Position numbers and translations under genes: made by a program. From assembly GCA_019925105.1 (NCBI GenBank), contig JAHGAU010000004.1, positions 558,001 to 622,000 on the forward strand: a DNA stretch of 64,000 nt, read 5' to 3'. This document shows positions 26,649 through 36,701 of this stretch, in pieces. Source of the DNA: Niebla homalea (taxonomy: Eukaryota > Ascomycota > Lecanoromycetes > Lecanorales > Ramalinaceae). The notes under the pieces are model-generated. The model had not been told where the DNA came from, made no database searches, and saw only the letters and a program-made list of their open reading frames with translations. The first letter of the stretch is position 1. Every line of letters starts with the position of its first letter.

Positions 26649-26844
26649 TAATATAATAAGTATATAACGTATTTATTAATTTAATTATTTAAATATATAT
26701 AAGAAGAGTAAATCTATCTCTAAAGGATCCCGGCCATTCTAAGATATACGGTTAGGTACTCTAGTATACATAACACTTCTGAGTTAACAGGTGTATGCAC
26801 TGGACAACACCATGAGGAGTCATGAACACTCCAACACTCCAACA
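26649..26844 (-). repeat. 5' LTR of the Copia-like element
   Basis: 196 bp. The outer half (about 26725-26844) keeps normal GC content, while the inner half is strongly AT-shifted. Confidence 0.8.
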
Positions 26845-26849
26845 AGTTA

Positions 26850-27340
26850 TAAATTAAGGCCGTTTCTTTTTAATTAAGTAAAATTTAAGGTATTTATTAA
26901 TCTTAAAAAGATTGTTATAAGGACCCAGTTGTAATATTAAGGTAAATTATTATAAAAGAAAGAAATTTTTTTTATATCGAATTAATATTTAAGGTAAATT
27001 TAGGTTAAGTTAATTAATTATAATTGAATTTCTTTAAAAAAAAAAACCTAAAATAATAAGTTTAAAATAAATATAAATTTCAAGAATTATAGCTTGATTG
27101 TTAATATTAAGTAATACTGAAATTATCTTAATAATGCAAATTATAATAATTATTCAATATCAAGGTTTAAAATTTTTACTATAATAAATATATTTTATAT
27201 TTTATGACATTACTTATTAATATAAGTTTTCAGGTTAAAATTTTCGGGCATCCCTTAAAGTTTTATACCTTATATAAAAATAAAGATATAGCTTTTTATT
27301 TAGTTTTTTTATTAAGTATTTCGATCTATAATAATTGTTA
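26850..27340. other. AT-rich sequence, no gene seen
   Basis: Stop-rich desert DNA between the Copia-like element and a probable LINE fragment. Confidence 0.5.
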
Positions 27341-27344
27341 CGGA

Positions 27345-28440
27345 ATATAACGGCGAACAAAGAACTTGATAAGGTTTAGGCGGAGACCTATAGAAGTAGC
27401 TTTTACGGCAAAAAATTTAAGCGGAAGTAAATTAATAACAAAGGGAAAAAGAGTTATTGATTAATTAATAACGGAACCAAAGTACGCGATCAAAGAATTA
27501 TAAGCGATTAATAGTATTCATAAAAAAAAAAGGCTTAGAATAAATACGGGAAATAAAAGGATTAAGTAACATGTAATAAAATACGGAAAATCTATTAAAA
27601 AAAAAGTAAAATAGTAAAGAACGGAAAATAAACGGCAATAGAAATATTAAAAAAACAATAAATCAGACGACTTTTATAACTGCGATATAACTTATAATAT
27701 GTAGAGGATTCTAAGGGGTATAAAAGTATTATAAGGAAATAAGTAAGAAAAAAAAGGAAAAGAAAAAGGAAAAGGGAGAAGAATAGTTAAAGCCGGTAGA
27801 AAAAGCGTGCTACGATAACGATACGACGGATAATATAAAATTCTAAGGTTAAAAGCGGAAAACAATAGGCCTTATAAAAGCGCCGGAAAAAAAACCGGTA
27901 AAATAAAAGGCCGAAAAAGTAAAAAGGGAGTCGCGAGTATTAGAACACGCGAAAACATTAATAAAGATAAATAACGGAAATAAAAAGTAAGCTGCGGTTA
28001 AAAAAAATCCGCTTCAATTAATCAAAACGTTTAAGATAATAAAGAAGCTTATAATAAAGTAAACTATAATAACGTAAAACCTATAAAGCGGGATTTATTA
28101 CTTTATAAAAAGTCTTGAAAACAGAAGGAAAGCTTAATGAAATAAATAATATAAGCTACTTAAAGTATACTTAAATCGATAAGGGTATTACATTGATTTA
28201 ATATGGTAATAATAAATAGATTATATTCAATATAACTTAGTTAAGGAGATAGGGAATAAATTATAAAGCGGCTTAAAAAGGAAAATGGTATCCTTTATTT
28301 AAGATTAAAAGTAATTAAGTTTAAGCCTCCTTTAATCGTAAAACGGCTTAGCGTATATAAACAGGTAAAAAGATACTTAATAGTCCTTATTACAATTTAT
28401 AATAAAGAAAATATCTTTAAACCCTTTAAACGCATTAAGC
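27345..28440 (+). mobile_element. Possible LINE 5' fragment, diverged
   Basis: It begins ggcgaacaaagaac, like the 5' ends of the LINE copies at 29847 and 44804, and is followed by purine-rich sequence of similar character (many aaaagg, cggaaa and ggtaaa words). Similarity is loose and the 3' end is not defined. Confidence 0.35.
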
Positions 28441-29163
28441 CCGATTCTCATGATAAGGGCATATTTAAAAGATATATAATATGATGTTTGTTCTTCATAT
28501 TATATCTTTATTTATTATTTTTTTTCAACGTTATTTTAACCGATTTTTTTAATCCTTAAAACGGTATATTTCTCGTTCAATTATCTAATTATTTAACTAT
28601 TTAACAAATTTATTATATAATCATTTCTCTTCATTTCTCCTTTATTTTCTTGATAATCTTTATTTTCCCTTTTTTTCCTCTAATTTTGCTCCTTAAAAGC
28701 TAAATAATTTACTTACCTTAAGTTTATTTATTTAAATTATAGTTAAAAAAGTTTCTTTTTAGTTATTATTAAAATTCAGTATAACCTAATTTAATATTAT
28801 TGGTGGGTAATAATCTAAAGATAATTATTATCTTTTACTATATTTGCTTCGGTTATACTTTTTTTATTTTTTATTTTTTAGGTAAAACTCTCTTTATAAA
28901 TTACTCTTAATTAAACGATAAACTTTTGATTTATATTTAAATTTATTTAAAAAGAAACCGGATTATTTAGCAGTAACTTTATCTTAAAGTCCAGTTGAAT
29001 TTTAATAAAATCAGAGTTAAGCATCTCTAAGAGATTTTACCTTTTAAACTAAAACTTATTTTTTAAGATTATTTAATAATAGTTATATGTTTATATGTGT
29101 ATTTCATATTATTGAAAATAACATATCGATTATAAATTTCTGTTTTCTTTTACTATAAAGTAA
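28441..29163. other. AT-rich sequence, no gene seen
   Basis: No gene or repeat boundary recognised. Confidence 0.5.
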
Positions 29164-29168
29164 ATAAT

Positions 29169-29370
29169 TGTCAGGGAACCATCACTTGCTCATAGCATGC
29201 AGCTGTATGGATGCGGCTCTAGGGCTTAGCGCTTTGCTTATTCTGGGCACCTTACCTTATTAGGTAAAGCGTCCTACACATTCGCACAATGTCTGCAATC
29301 CCTTTATATACTATACCTATATAGTTAGAATTCACTTATGTTTAGAACCACCCTACCTGAGCCCCTGACA
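29169..29370 (-). mobile_element. Solo LTR, 202 bp
   Basis: Termini TGTCAGGG and CCCCTGACA form a short inverted repeat and are flanked by the 5-bp repeat ataat (29164-29168 and 29371-29375). The sequence has normal GC content and looks unmutated, unlike all DNA around it. A TATA-like tatataaaggg is readable on the minus strand, which suggests that orientation. I see no second copy in the window, so this is a third LTR family. Confidence 0.85.
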
Positions 29371-29375
29371 ATAAT

Positions 29376-29846
29376 TAAGTTAAAAACGCGTACGTAAGTT
29401 ATATAAGTGTATACCGGCTTTATAATAATGATTTTAATCTTACTATATATAAAGTATCTTTTAATAATCGATTACTTATTAATTCATTAATATAAGTTTT
29501 ATCACTATAAAGCGGTTGAAACCAATACGTATTAATTAAGTTAATATATATTATTAAATGATAATATTATTTAAAAATTTAATACAACTAATTAAATTTG
29601 ATTCTTAACTTATTTTATCGCTTAATAAATTTAAGTATTTATAGCGGTTCCCGTTCCTTAATAGTTGTAATTCATTTTTACGATTTTACCTTTTTTAGCT
29701 TAATTACTTATATAAGAATTATTAAATAAATTATCTTAATAGCCCGTTCTTTTATCTTGATTTGCTTATCCGTTTATATTTACGTCCATGATTCTATTAT
29801 TTGCTTAAATAGCTTAATGAATATTATATATAAGCTGATTTAGGGA
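29376..29846. other. AT-rich sequence, no gene seen
   Basis: Desert DNA up to the start of the next LINE copy. Confidence 0.5.
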
Positions 29847-30242
29847 AGAAAGACGACGAATAAAGGGACTTTAAAGGTCCAAAACGATACGTATACGTAT
29901 AGCTTAAGTAGTAGCGAGATAAAAGCCTTAATTCCGATAAACGGAAATAATATAATATTTAAGAACAAGGCGGCAACAAAGTAGATATTGCTTATTAATA
30001 AAAGTAACGGCCATTTATATAAATAACGCGTTAATAATAAGATAAAGAAACGTTAAGTTATAAATGGGAATTATGATCAACAAGATATATATAATAAAGC
30101 GTATTAAACGCGTAAAAGTATAATAAGTAAAGAAGGGAGTGAAAAGGCCAAGGCGGCGGTAATAATAAAGAGGGCGGACGATAAGTATTTATAAAGCGGA
30201 AATAATACCGGCGTTATTGAATAAGTATAAGATAAAGGCGAA

Positions 30243-30567
30243 TACTCCGGGAGGCGGGACGGGATAGGACGGGATAAAGTGAATATAATCCTATCCCGTA
30301 TTAATACGGCATAAGATAGGATGGATTCGGGATATATTAAGATCCCGTTAAGTTAAAAAGTTATTATAAATAATATATATATTTTTATACATACGTAAAT
30401 TTGAAAATAAAAGTCTAAAAACTCAATTTTATAAGTATATTATTCACTTAATCAGGTTATTACCGTTGAGACTTAGGATCTTAATATATCCCGATCCTAT
30501 CCCGTCCCACGCGGGATGGGATAAGTGAATCGAAAAACCGTCCCATCCCGTCCTGCTTCCCGCAATA
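30243..30567. mobile_element. GGGAT-rich foldback/hAT-like MITE, copy 1 (325 bp)
   Basis: Long inverted terminal arms start TACTCCGGGAGGCGGGACGG and end in the complementary cccgtcctgcttcccgcaata. The arms also pair internally (gggatatattaagatccc against gatcttaatatatccc). The insert is flanked by 8-bp repeats differing by one A/G (aaggcgaa 30235-30242, gaggcgaa 30568-30575). An 8-bp target duplication is typical of hAT transposons. No coding capacity. Confidence 0.8.
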
Positions 30568-31392
30568 GAGGCGAAGTTAATAAAAAAGTAAAGCCCTTGA
30601 AGAACTAAAGATAAAATAATAAAATAAGAAGATCTTAAATACGTAAACGAGTTACGATAAAGGAGATGGCGGTAGAGGCATTAAATAGTTTATTTATAAC
30701 GGAGTAAACGGTTACTACGTTAAAGACGTAGCCGATACTATAGGTAAAACTTTACGACATAAGGGACTTCTATTAAAAGGTAAATATAAAAGAAAGGGTG
30801 TTAAGGCGGCCACGTAAAGCTTAAAGGGCAGTTATAAAAATATCAAAAAAAAAAAGCCAAAAAGCCGGTATATAAAGTAAAAAGATAACGGCAGGAGCCT
30901 TTCAAATAAAGGATAGTTAAGCAGTAAAAACCGCGAAAAGAATATTATGATAAAAAAAAAAGGGAACGGTACGGGTTAAAGAAAAAATAATAGCGTTAAA
31001 AAAAACGAAGACGATAACAGTCCGGTTATCGGGTAATAAAGAAAGGAACGTTATTCTTATATAAAATTTTCATAGCTTATAAGGTATTCAAAGTAACGGG
31101 TAAATTGTTAACGGAGTAAATTCTCCTTATATGACTGAAAACTATAAAACGGAGATATCCTTTTAAATATAGCGTTCTTAAAAATAAAGGAAAGCTTAAA
31201 GAGTTAAAGATATAAATACTGCGGGAAGCGGGACGGGATGGGACGGTTTTTCGATTCACTTATCCCATCCCGCGTGGGACGGGATAAGGCTGAATCCCAT
31301 CCCATCCCATCCCTATCCCGGCGGGATGGGATCGGGATATGCCAAGATCCTGCCAAGACGCGGGGTAAAAGTGAATTAATAAGGGTGGTAAT

Positions 31393-31640
31393 AAGGGAGG
31401 GTGCAGGTGAGGGTGCAGGTGAGGGTAAGGGTGATAAGGGTGATGAGGGTGATGAGGGTGATGAGGGTGATGAGGGTGATGAGGGTGATGAGGGTGATGA
31501 GGGTGATGAGGGTGATGAGGGTGATGAGGGTGATGAGGGTGATGAGGGTGAGGGTGGTGGTGAGGGTGGTGGTAAGGGTGTAGGTAAGGGTGCAGGTAAG
31601 GGTGCAGGTAAGGGTGCAGGTAAAGGTGCAGGTAAGGGTG
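31393..31640. repeat. Minisatellite (gggtgatga)n and (ggtgcaggtaag)n
   Basis: About 14 units of the 9-mer gggtgatga (31436-31550) are bordered by variants of gggtgcaggt(g/a)a. The flanking variant resembles, on the other strand, the ccctcacttgca repeats near 55560-55700. Confidence 0.85.
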
Positions 31641-31783
31641 AATTAAGGGGTAGATTATCACAAAGATCAGCATAAATATTTTTTTGGTGGTTTATCGATA
31701 ACCGGGTTATGGTTTTTCCGGTTATCGATAAACCACCAAAAAAATATTTGTGCTAATCTTTATAATAATCTACCCCTTAATTC
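31639..31783. repeat. 145-bp hairpin with about 66-bp arms
   Basis: The arms run from gaattaaggggtagattat to ataaccgg and back. The inner 32 bp of each arm are perfectly complementary around a 12-bp loop (near 31706-31717). The outer arms differ only by C/T or G/A changes. It forms the centre of foldback copy 2 and may be an element nested in it. Confidence 0.85.
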
Positions 31784-32870
31784 ACTATTTTAACCAGGTT
31801 TCCCCTTATCTTATCCGCCACTGGGATCTTGGTATATCCCGATCCCGTTTTATCCCATCCCGCACTAATACGGGATGGGATTTAATTCACTTCATCCCGT
31901 CCCATCCCTATCCCGTCCCTATCCCGTCCCTATCCCATGGGATATATCCCGTCCCGCTTCCCGGAGTAGATATAAACCGATAAAACTCAACTCAAAATAA
32001 TAAAAACATTATCATAGTTATTTATTGTTATAATAAATAAAATATACTTAATACGCTTTATAGAAATAAAAAAAGAATATGCTCTTAAATATAGAGAGAC
32101 AGAAAATATAATTGTAGAGATTATTGGTTTTTACTTCGAATTAAAGATTGTTAATTCTAATCTCTCGCCCGTAATCAAAAGACGGGATACCCTTAATTAA
32201 ATAAAGAGATACATTATAACTATTTTAAGTATAACGCTAACGAGCATATATAATAATATCCCTAGAAAAAAAATATTAAGGCCAATTTTTTTCATTTAAT
32301 TTAATGATAGGATAAAATGGTTAATGTTTATTAATATGAAACATTCTAAGGATAGAAGTATATTGTTATAAAACACCTTAATAATAAGAAACACATAGTT
32401 TACGTTAAAAAGGACAATATGTAAGTACGTGAGTTTAATAATAAAAAACCTTATAATAAATATATATAAAGTTATTACGTAGAAATAAATGGCAATAATA
32501 TATATATTAATAAAAAATATTTAAGGGTATAAAATGAAAAAATAATATAGAGTAAACGTGTAAAGTAAAAAAAACCTTATAAAGTTAAAGTAACCCTTAA
32601 AATAACTAAATTATAATATTATAGATTTTCTTTCAGGAATAAGAAGGAAACTATGTACAAATAAGTAATCGTTCTTTAAACAGCTATAGACACTCTTGAT
32701 CTGAAAGGTTAAAAAGTAAAGGTTAAATAAATACCTGGTTTTTTATTTAAACGTTATAGATAATAGGTTTTTACGGTTATTAATAACGCTAAAAGGCCGA
32801 TTATCAAAGAACGCCGGAATGAACTTAAAAAATCCGTAATATGAATTAATGAATTAATTAATAAACGCTT

Positions 32871-35800
32871 TAAATACGTTAAGTCCTTTTTCTTAACGTA
32901 TAATCCAAATAAATCATGAATTTATAAATAGAAATTATAAAAATAAGTATAAACAATTTAAAATTTAAGTAAAGAAAAAATATAACCGGGTATGATATTA
33001 CTTGTAATAATAAAAATGATTAATTACCGGTATAATATATAAAATATATTTATTAAATTATTAACAAAGTTTATCAAAACTGAAATAAAAGATATATATT
33101 AATTTTTCTTGAAGTTAAATTATATTTTATTTTCAATAAACTTAAAGAAATCGGTTATTCTTTTTCTATATAAAATTAATAGTTTTTATTCTGAGAAAAA
33201 ACCTAAGATATATAACTTTTTTACTTTTTTTGTCCTTAAATTCATATAAATAAAATCAATATTTTTATGTTCGGTTTATAAATAATTTTACTTTATCTTT
33301 AATTAAAATTCTTATTAACTTCCGGGTAACAAGTAAAAAAATTTTAAAAAAAGTATTAGCAATAAATCATAAATAAAGTATTTTAAACTATCAATAAGAA
33401 ATATTAATTTAAGTATAACCATAATAATGATATTATATAAAATATTATTAAGCCGTTATATTAGCGGTATTAAGATATTATTATAACGTATATCATTATT
33501 ATCATTTGAGCGTATAATTTATATTTCCCGGATTCTTGTATAAATAGTTTTATACTTTTTAAATAAATATATATAATTTATAGATATATTATTTACTTTT
33601 ATACGTTTATACGTTTAATAATTATAAGCTTAATAGTATATATTATTATAATTACTTATTTATTATTTAACTTCAAAATATAATTAATTATTTAAAAAAC
33701 ACTGAAATTAAGTCCTTAAGGTTAATATTTTATGTATAAATTAAAAATTAAAAAAGAATTAAAAAGTATAATAAATTTATTACTTAATTATTCCTTTCTA
33801 TTTTGAAGATAAGTTTATATAAAGTTAAGCTTATTACTTTAAAAGATTAAAACTTATAACCCATTATTATTAAAAATAAAGTTATTAAGTGTTATATTTA
33901 AAAGCTTATTAACCTTGTTCTTATAATAAAATTAATAGAATTAAATAAATTATTGGAATTAATATAATTTATTATTATAATAAATAAAATAATCAACTTG
34001 AAAATATTAATAATTTATAAATATAATTTATAAATATAAAAGTTAAAATTATAAAATCAAAAAGAATAATATACGTCCTTTATTAAATTTAATAACTTTA
34101 TATTTTTAATAATTAATAAAATATACTTTATTTATCTTAAAAACGTAAACTATTATTTATAGAATTATTTACGTATTCTTAAAATTAAACTTTTTATTTT
34201 TAAATCCCGTTTCTTTTTAATAACAAACAAAGAATAATATCAAATTATAAGGAGACTTGATTCTTATTGAAATAGTAAAATATAACTTAATAAATATACT
34301 TAAATATTTATAAAAGCTAAAGATAAGGATGTTTTAAAGTATTTAACAAGAAATAGGTATATTGTAATTTTATTAATATAATTAAGAAATAAGTTTTTAT
34401 ATCAGTATAATTTTATAAATTCAATATGAAAAATTAATTAACTTCTTAATTACTCATATTAATCTTAAGGAATAATTTTAAAATAATATTTAATATAATA
34501 ATATAAAGAAATTTATTTTATTTTATTTAACTTTAATTATTAATAAAAATTAAAATAATATTAAGAAAAAGATAATTTGTTTATCTTCAAAAACAAAAGT
34601 ATTAAGTTAAAAGAATATTTTTATAACATTAAATATTAATTTAATAAGTGTAATTATTCATAAATAAATTAACTTAATTAACGTAATATCTTTAAACTTA
34701 ATCCTATACTTGAAAAATAAATAAATAGGAAGCTTACAGATATTAAAATAAAAAAAGTTCATTACTCGAGAAACTTTAAGTTTAAATAAAATACTTTATT
34801 TATATTAATTTAAAATCTTCATAAATAATTTTCATATCTTTAATAAAAAATAAGAACTTTATATATTATGGTTATTATAAATTCTAAATTATAACTTAAG
34901 CTTTTATATTTATAATAAAACGATATTATTATTATTAATAATAATAATTTTCAACTTATTATTTATAGAAAAATTAAGGTAACTATTAATACCTTTAAAG
35001 GTCATAGCTTTATTATACTTTATAGCGTTAAATATATATTTAACTTTATAATTAACGTTATACTTAATAGTATCGTTATAAATAAAGGTATTAATTTTAA
35101 TATTAAACGTTAATACCTTTATAATAATAAACAAATAAGAATATTAATTAAAAGGATCGGTGAATACTATTAATTTAAATATCATATTATATTATTTAAC
35201 GTAATATTTATAACCGGTATTTTTACCGTTAAATTAATAATTATAAGTTAATGATATTAACGTTTTATATACGTTATTAATAAAACAATCTAATACTTTT
35301 AATACATAGTTAAAAGGATAAAGATTATTAATATTATTAAAGCCCTAAATATGAGTAATTATAAGAACTATTTTTTATTAAAAGCTTACCGGATTTTGTT
35401 AAGATCCTTATATAAAATAAAAATATTAATAAAGCCTTCTTTTTTTCCTTCTAATTTTGTATTCATAAGTATAATAATAAACCGAGATTAATAAATATTG
35501 TATATCGTTTACTTTAAATACGATTTTTAAATAATATATACTTATAAATATAAATTTAAAGTAATAAGTATCACATAAAAGGCCATTAAAAAAATTAAAA
35601 TACGATTTTATTATAATATAACCTTTATTTAATTAAACGGAAAAAAATCCTTTAGATTTGAATTCAATAATTTTCTTAATAAGTTTAGTATTTTTTTAAA
35701 ATTATTAATATTATAGATTCTTACATAAAACGGCTATTTAAAACGAAAAGGTAAGTTATTAATTACAAAAACAAAGACTATAAGGGTATAAGTTCGACTC

Positions 35801-36333
35801 TTTTAATTTTTATAGTTATGAATCGTATTAACGGCCGGTTTCCTTATAAATCAAATATTAATAAAAAACATTTATAAATGATATTATTTAAGAAAACTAT
35901 TAACTCAAAGTTAAAGTTTTAACACTTTAAATAATATAATCATAAATCCTATTTACTCAATAAGTCGATCCTTAAAAAAAGAAGACATTAATAATAAGAG
36001 TATATATTGGTTTTTTATTAATTACCATAATATAAATATTTATAATATATAAAGTTTAAGTTACAAGAAAATATTTTATATAAAAAACGTTTTCTTTAAA
36101 AAGAATAAGTTTTATAAAGCCAATAAAATCAATTTCACCTAATTTTACAAAAAGCCGTTTGTTTATTTAATTAATACTCTGAAAATAAATATATTTTATA
36201 TTATTATTAAATTATTGTTAAATAATAAAGAAAAAGAGGAATTGATAATTAATATTATTAACCTTTTATAAAAGGGAAAAGGAAAAGAATAATAAAAGTA
36301 TTATTTCTCCTTACCGATTCTAGTATTACTAAA
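32871..36333. other. AT-rich RIP-type desert
   Basis: About 3.5 kb without recognisable genes. A minus-strand frame of 74 codons at 34910-35134 is compositional (Ile/Asn/Lys-rich). No element ends found. Confidence 0.55.
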
Positions 36334-36409
36334 TTAGGATATAGTATCTAAAAATAACGACGGAGGAGGTAACGGTAACGGTAACGGTAATAGACTACCA
36401 ACTCTACCA

Positions 36410-36548
36410 TTGAATCCACCACCAGCTCCACCAGCTCCACCAGCTCCATCAGCTCCACCAGCTCCACCAGCTCCACCAGCTCCACCAGCTCCACCAGCTC
36501 CACCAGCTCCACCAGCTCCACCAGCTCCACCAGCTCCACCAGTTCTAT
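36410..36548. repeat. Minisatellite (ccagctcca)n, about 14 units
   Basis: A 9-bp repeat of normal GC content in an AT-rich setting. All six frames are open through it and would encode simple repeats (Pro-Pro-Ala or Gly-Gly-Ala, for example), so the open frames are not evidence for a gene. Confidence 0.9.
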
Positions 36549-36701
36549 TAGCTCTATTAACTCTAAAGCTGAAAAAGAAAAATAACAATAAATCCGATTT
36601 TAATATAAGTAATATTATTAAAGGAAAAAAGGCTATAAAAGTATAAAGAAAGCGAGTTATATTAAGATTCTTACTTTAATTATAAATAAATTAAAGTTAT
36701 T

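Larger units (their letters stand above)
21900..26844 (-). mobile_element. RIP-mutated Copia-like LTR retrotransposon
   Basis: Direct repeats of about 196-199 bp (21900-22098 and 26649-26844) enclose 4.55 kb. On the minus strand the LTR starts TGTTGGAGTG. The 5-bp repeat agtta flanks the whole element (21895-21899 and 26845-26849), if the far LTR end is read as CA changed to TA by RIP. The 4.9-kb length fits Copia. On the minus strand, 23049-23008 reads IIFITYINNILIVVENK, which is what RIP would make of a TYVDDILIV reverse transcriptase active site (Asp codons turned to Asn). No intact frame remains. Confidence 0.85.
31217..31968. mobile_element. GGGAT-rich foldback/hAT-like element, copy 2 (752 bp)
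   Basis: The termini TACTGCGGGAAGCGGGACGG and cccgcttcccggagta are inverted. A perfect 8-bp target duplication, gatataaa, flanks it (31209-31216 and 31969-31976). It shares its arms with copy 1 but is larger because the centre holds a GGTGAT-type minisatellite and a second long hairpin. It lies within LINE copy B. Apparent open frames on both strands come from the minisatellite and are not genes. Confidence 0.85.
29847..32870 (+). mobile_element. RIP-mutated LINE, internally deleted, copy B
   Basis: The 5' end (gacgacgaataaagggac, then ggtccaaaacgatacgtata) matches the 5' end of copy D at 44804. The 3' end (aacgccggaatgaacttaaa and then AATT/GAAT units) matches the LINE 3' ends, with a different tail repeat. 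Removing the two foldback insertions leaves about 1.9 kb against about 5.8 kb for full copies, so most of the reverse transcriptase half is missing. The part from 31977 to about 32650 aligns loosely with 45880-46400 of copy D. It is probably a related subfamily. Confidence 0.7.

Noticed and set aside
21900..26844. 8-bp target duplication agttataa for the Copia-like element
   Set aside because: The last three bases also match the inner boundary of the other LTR, so they belong to the LTR. The duplication is better read as the usual 5 bp, agtta.
31238..31675. Open frames of 137-145 codons on both strands
   Set aside because: They are produced by the 9-bp and 12-bp minisatellite units inside the foldback element. 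Both strands being open at once is typical of such repeats.
36334..36646. Glycine/alanine- or proline-rich open frames
   Set aside because: All come from the (ccagctcca)n minisatellite; there is no coding sequence on either side.
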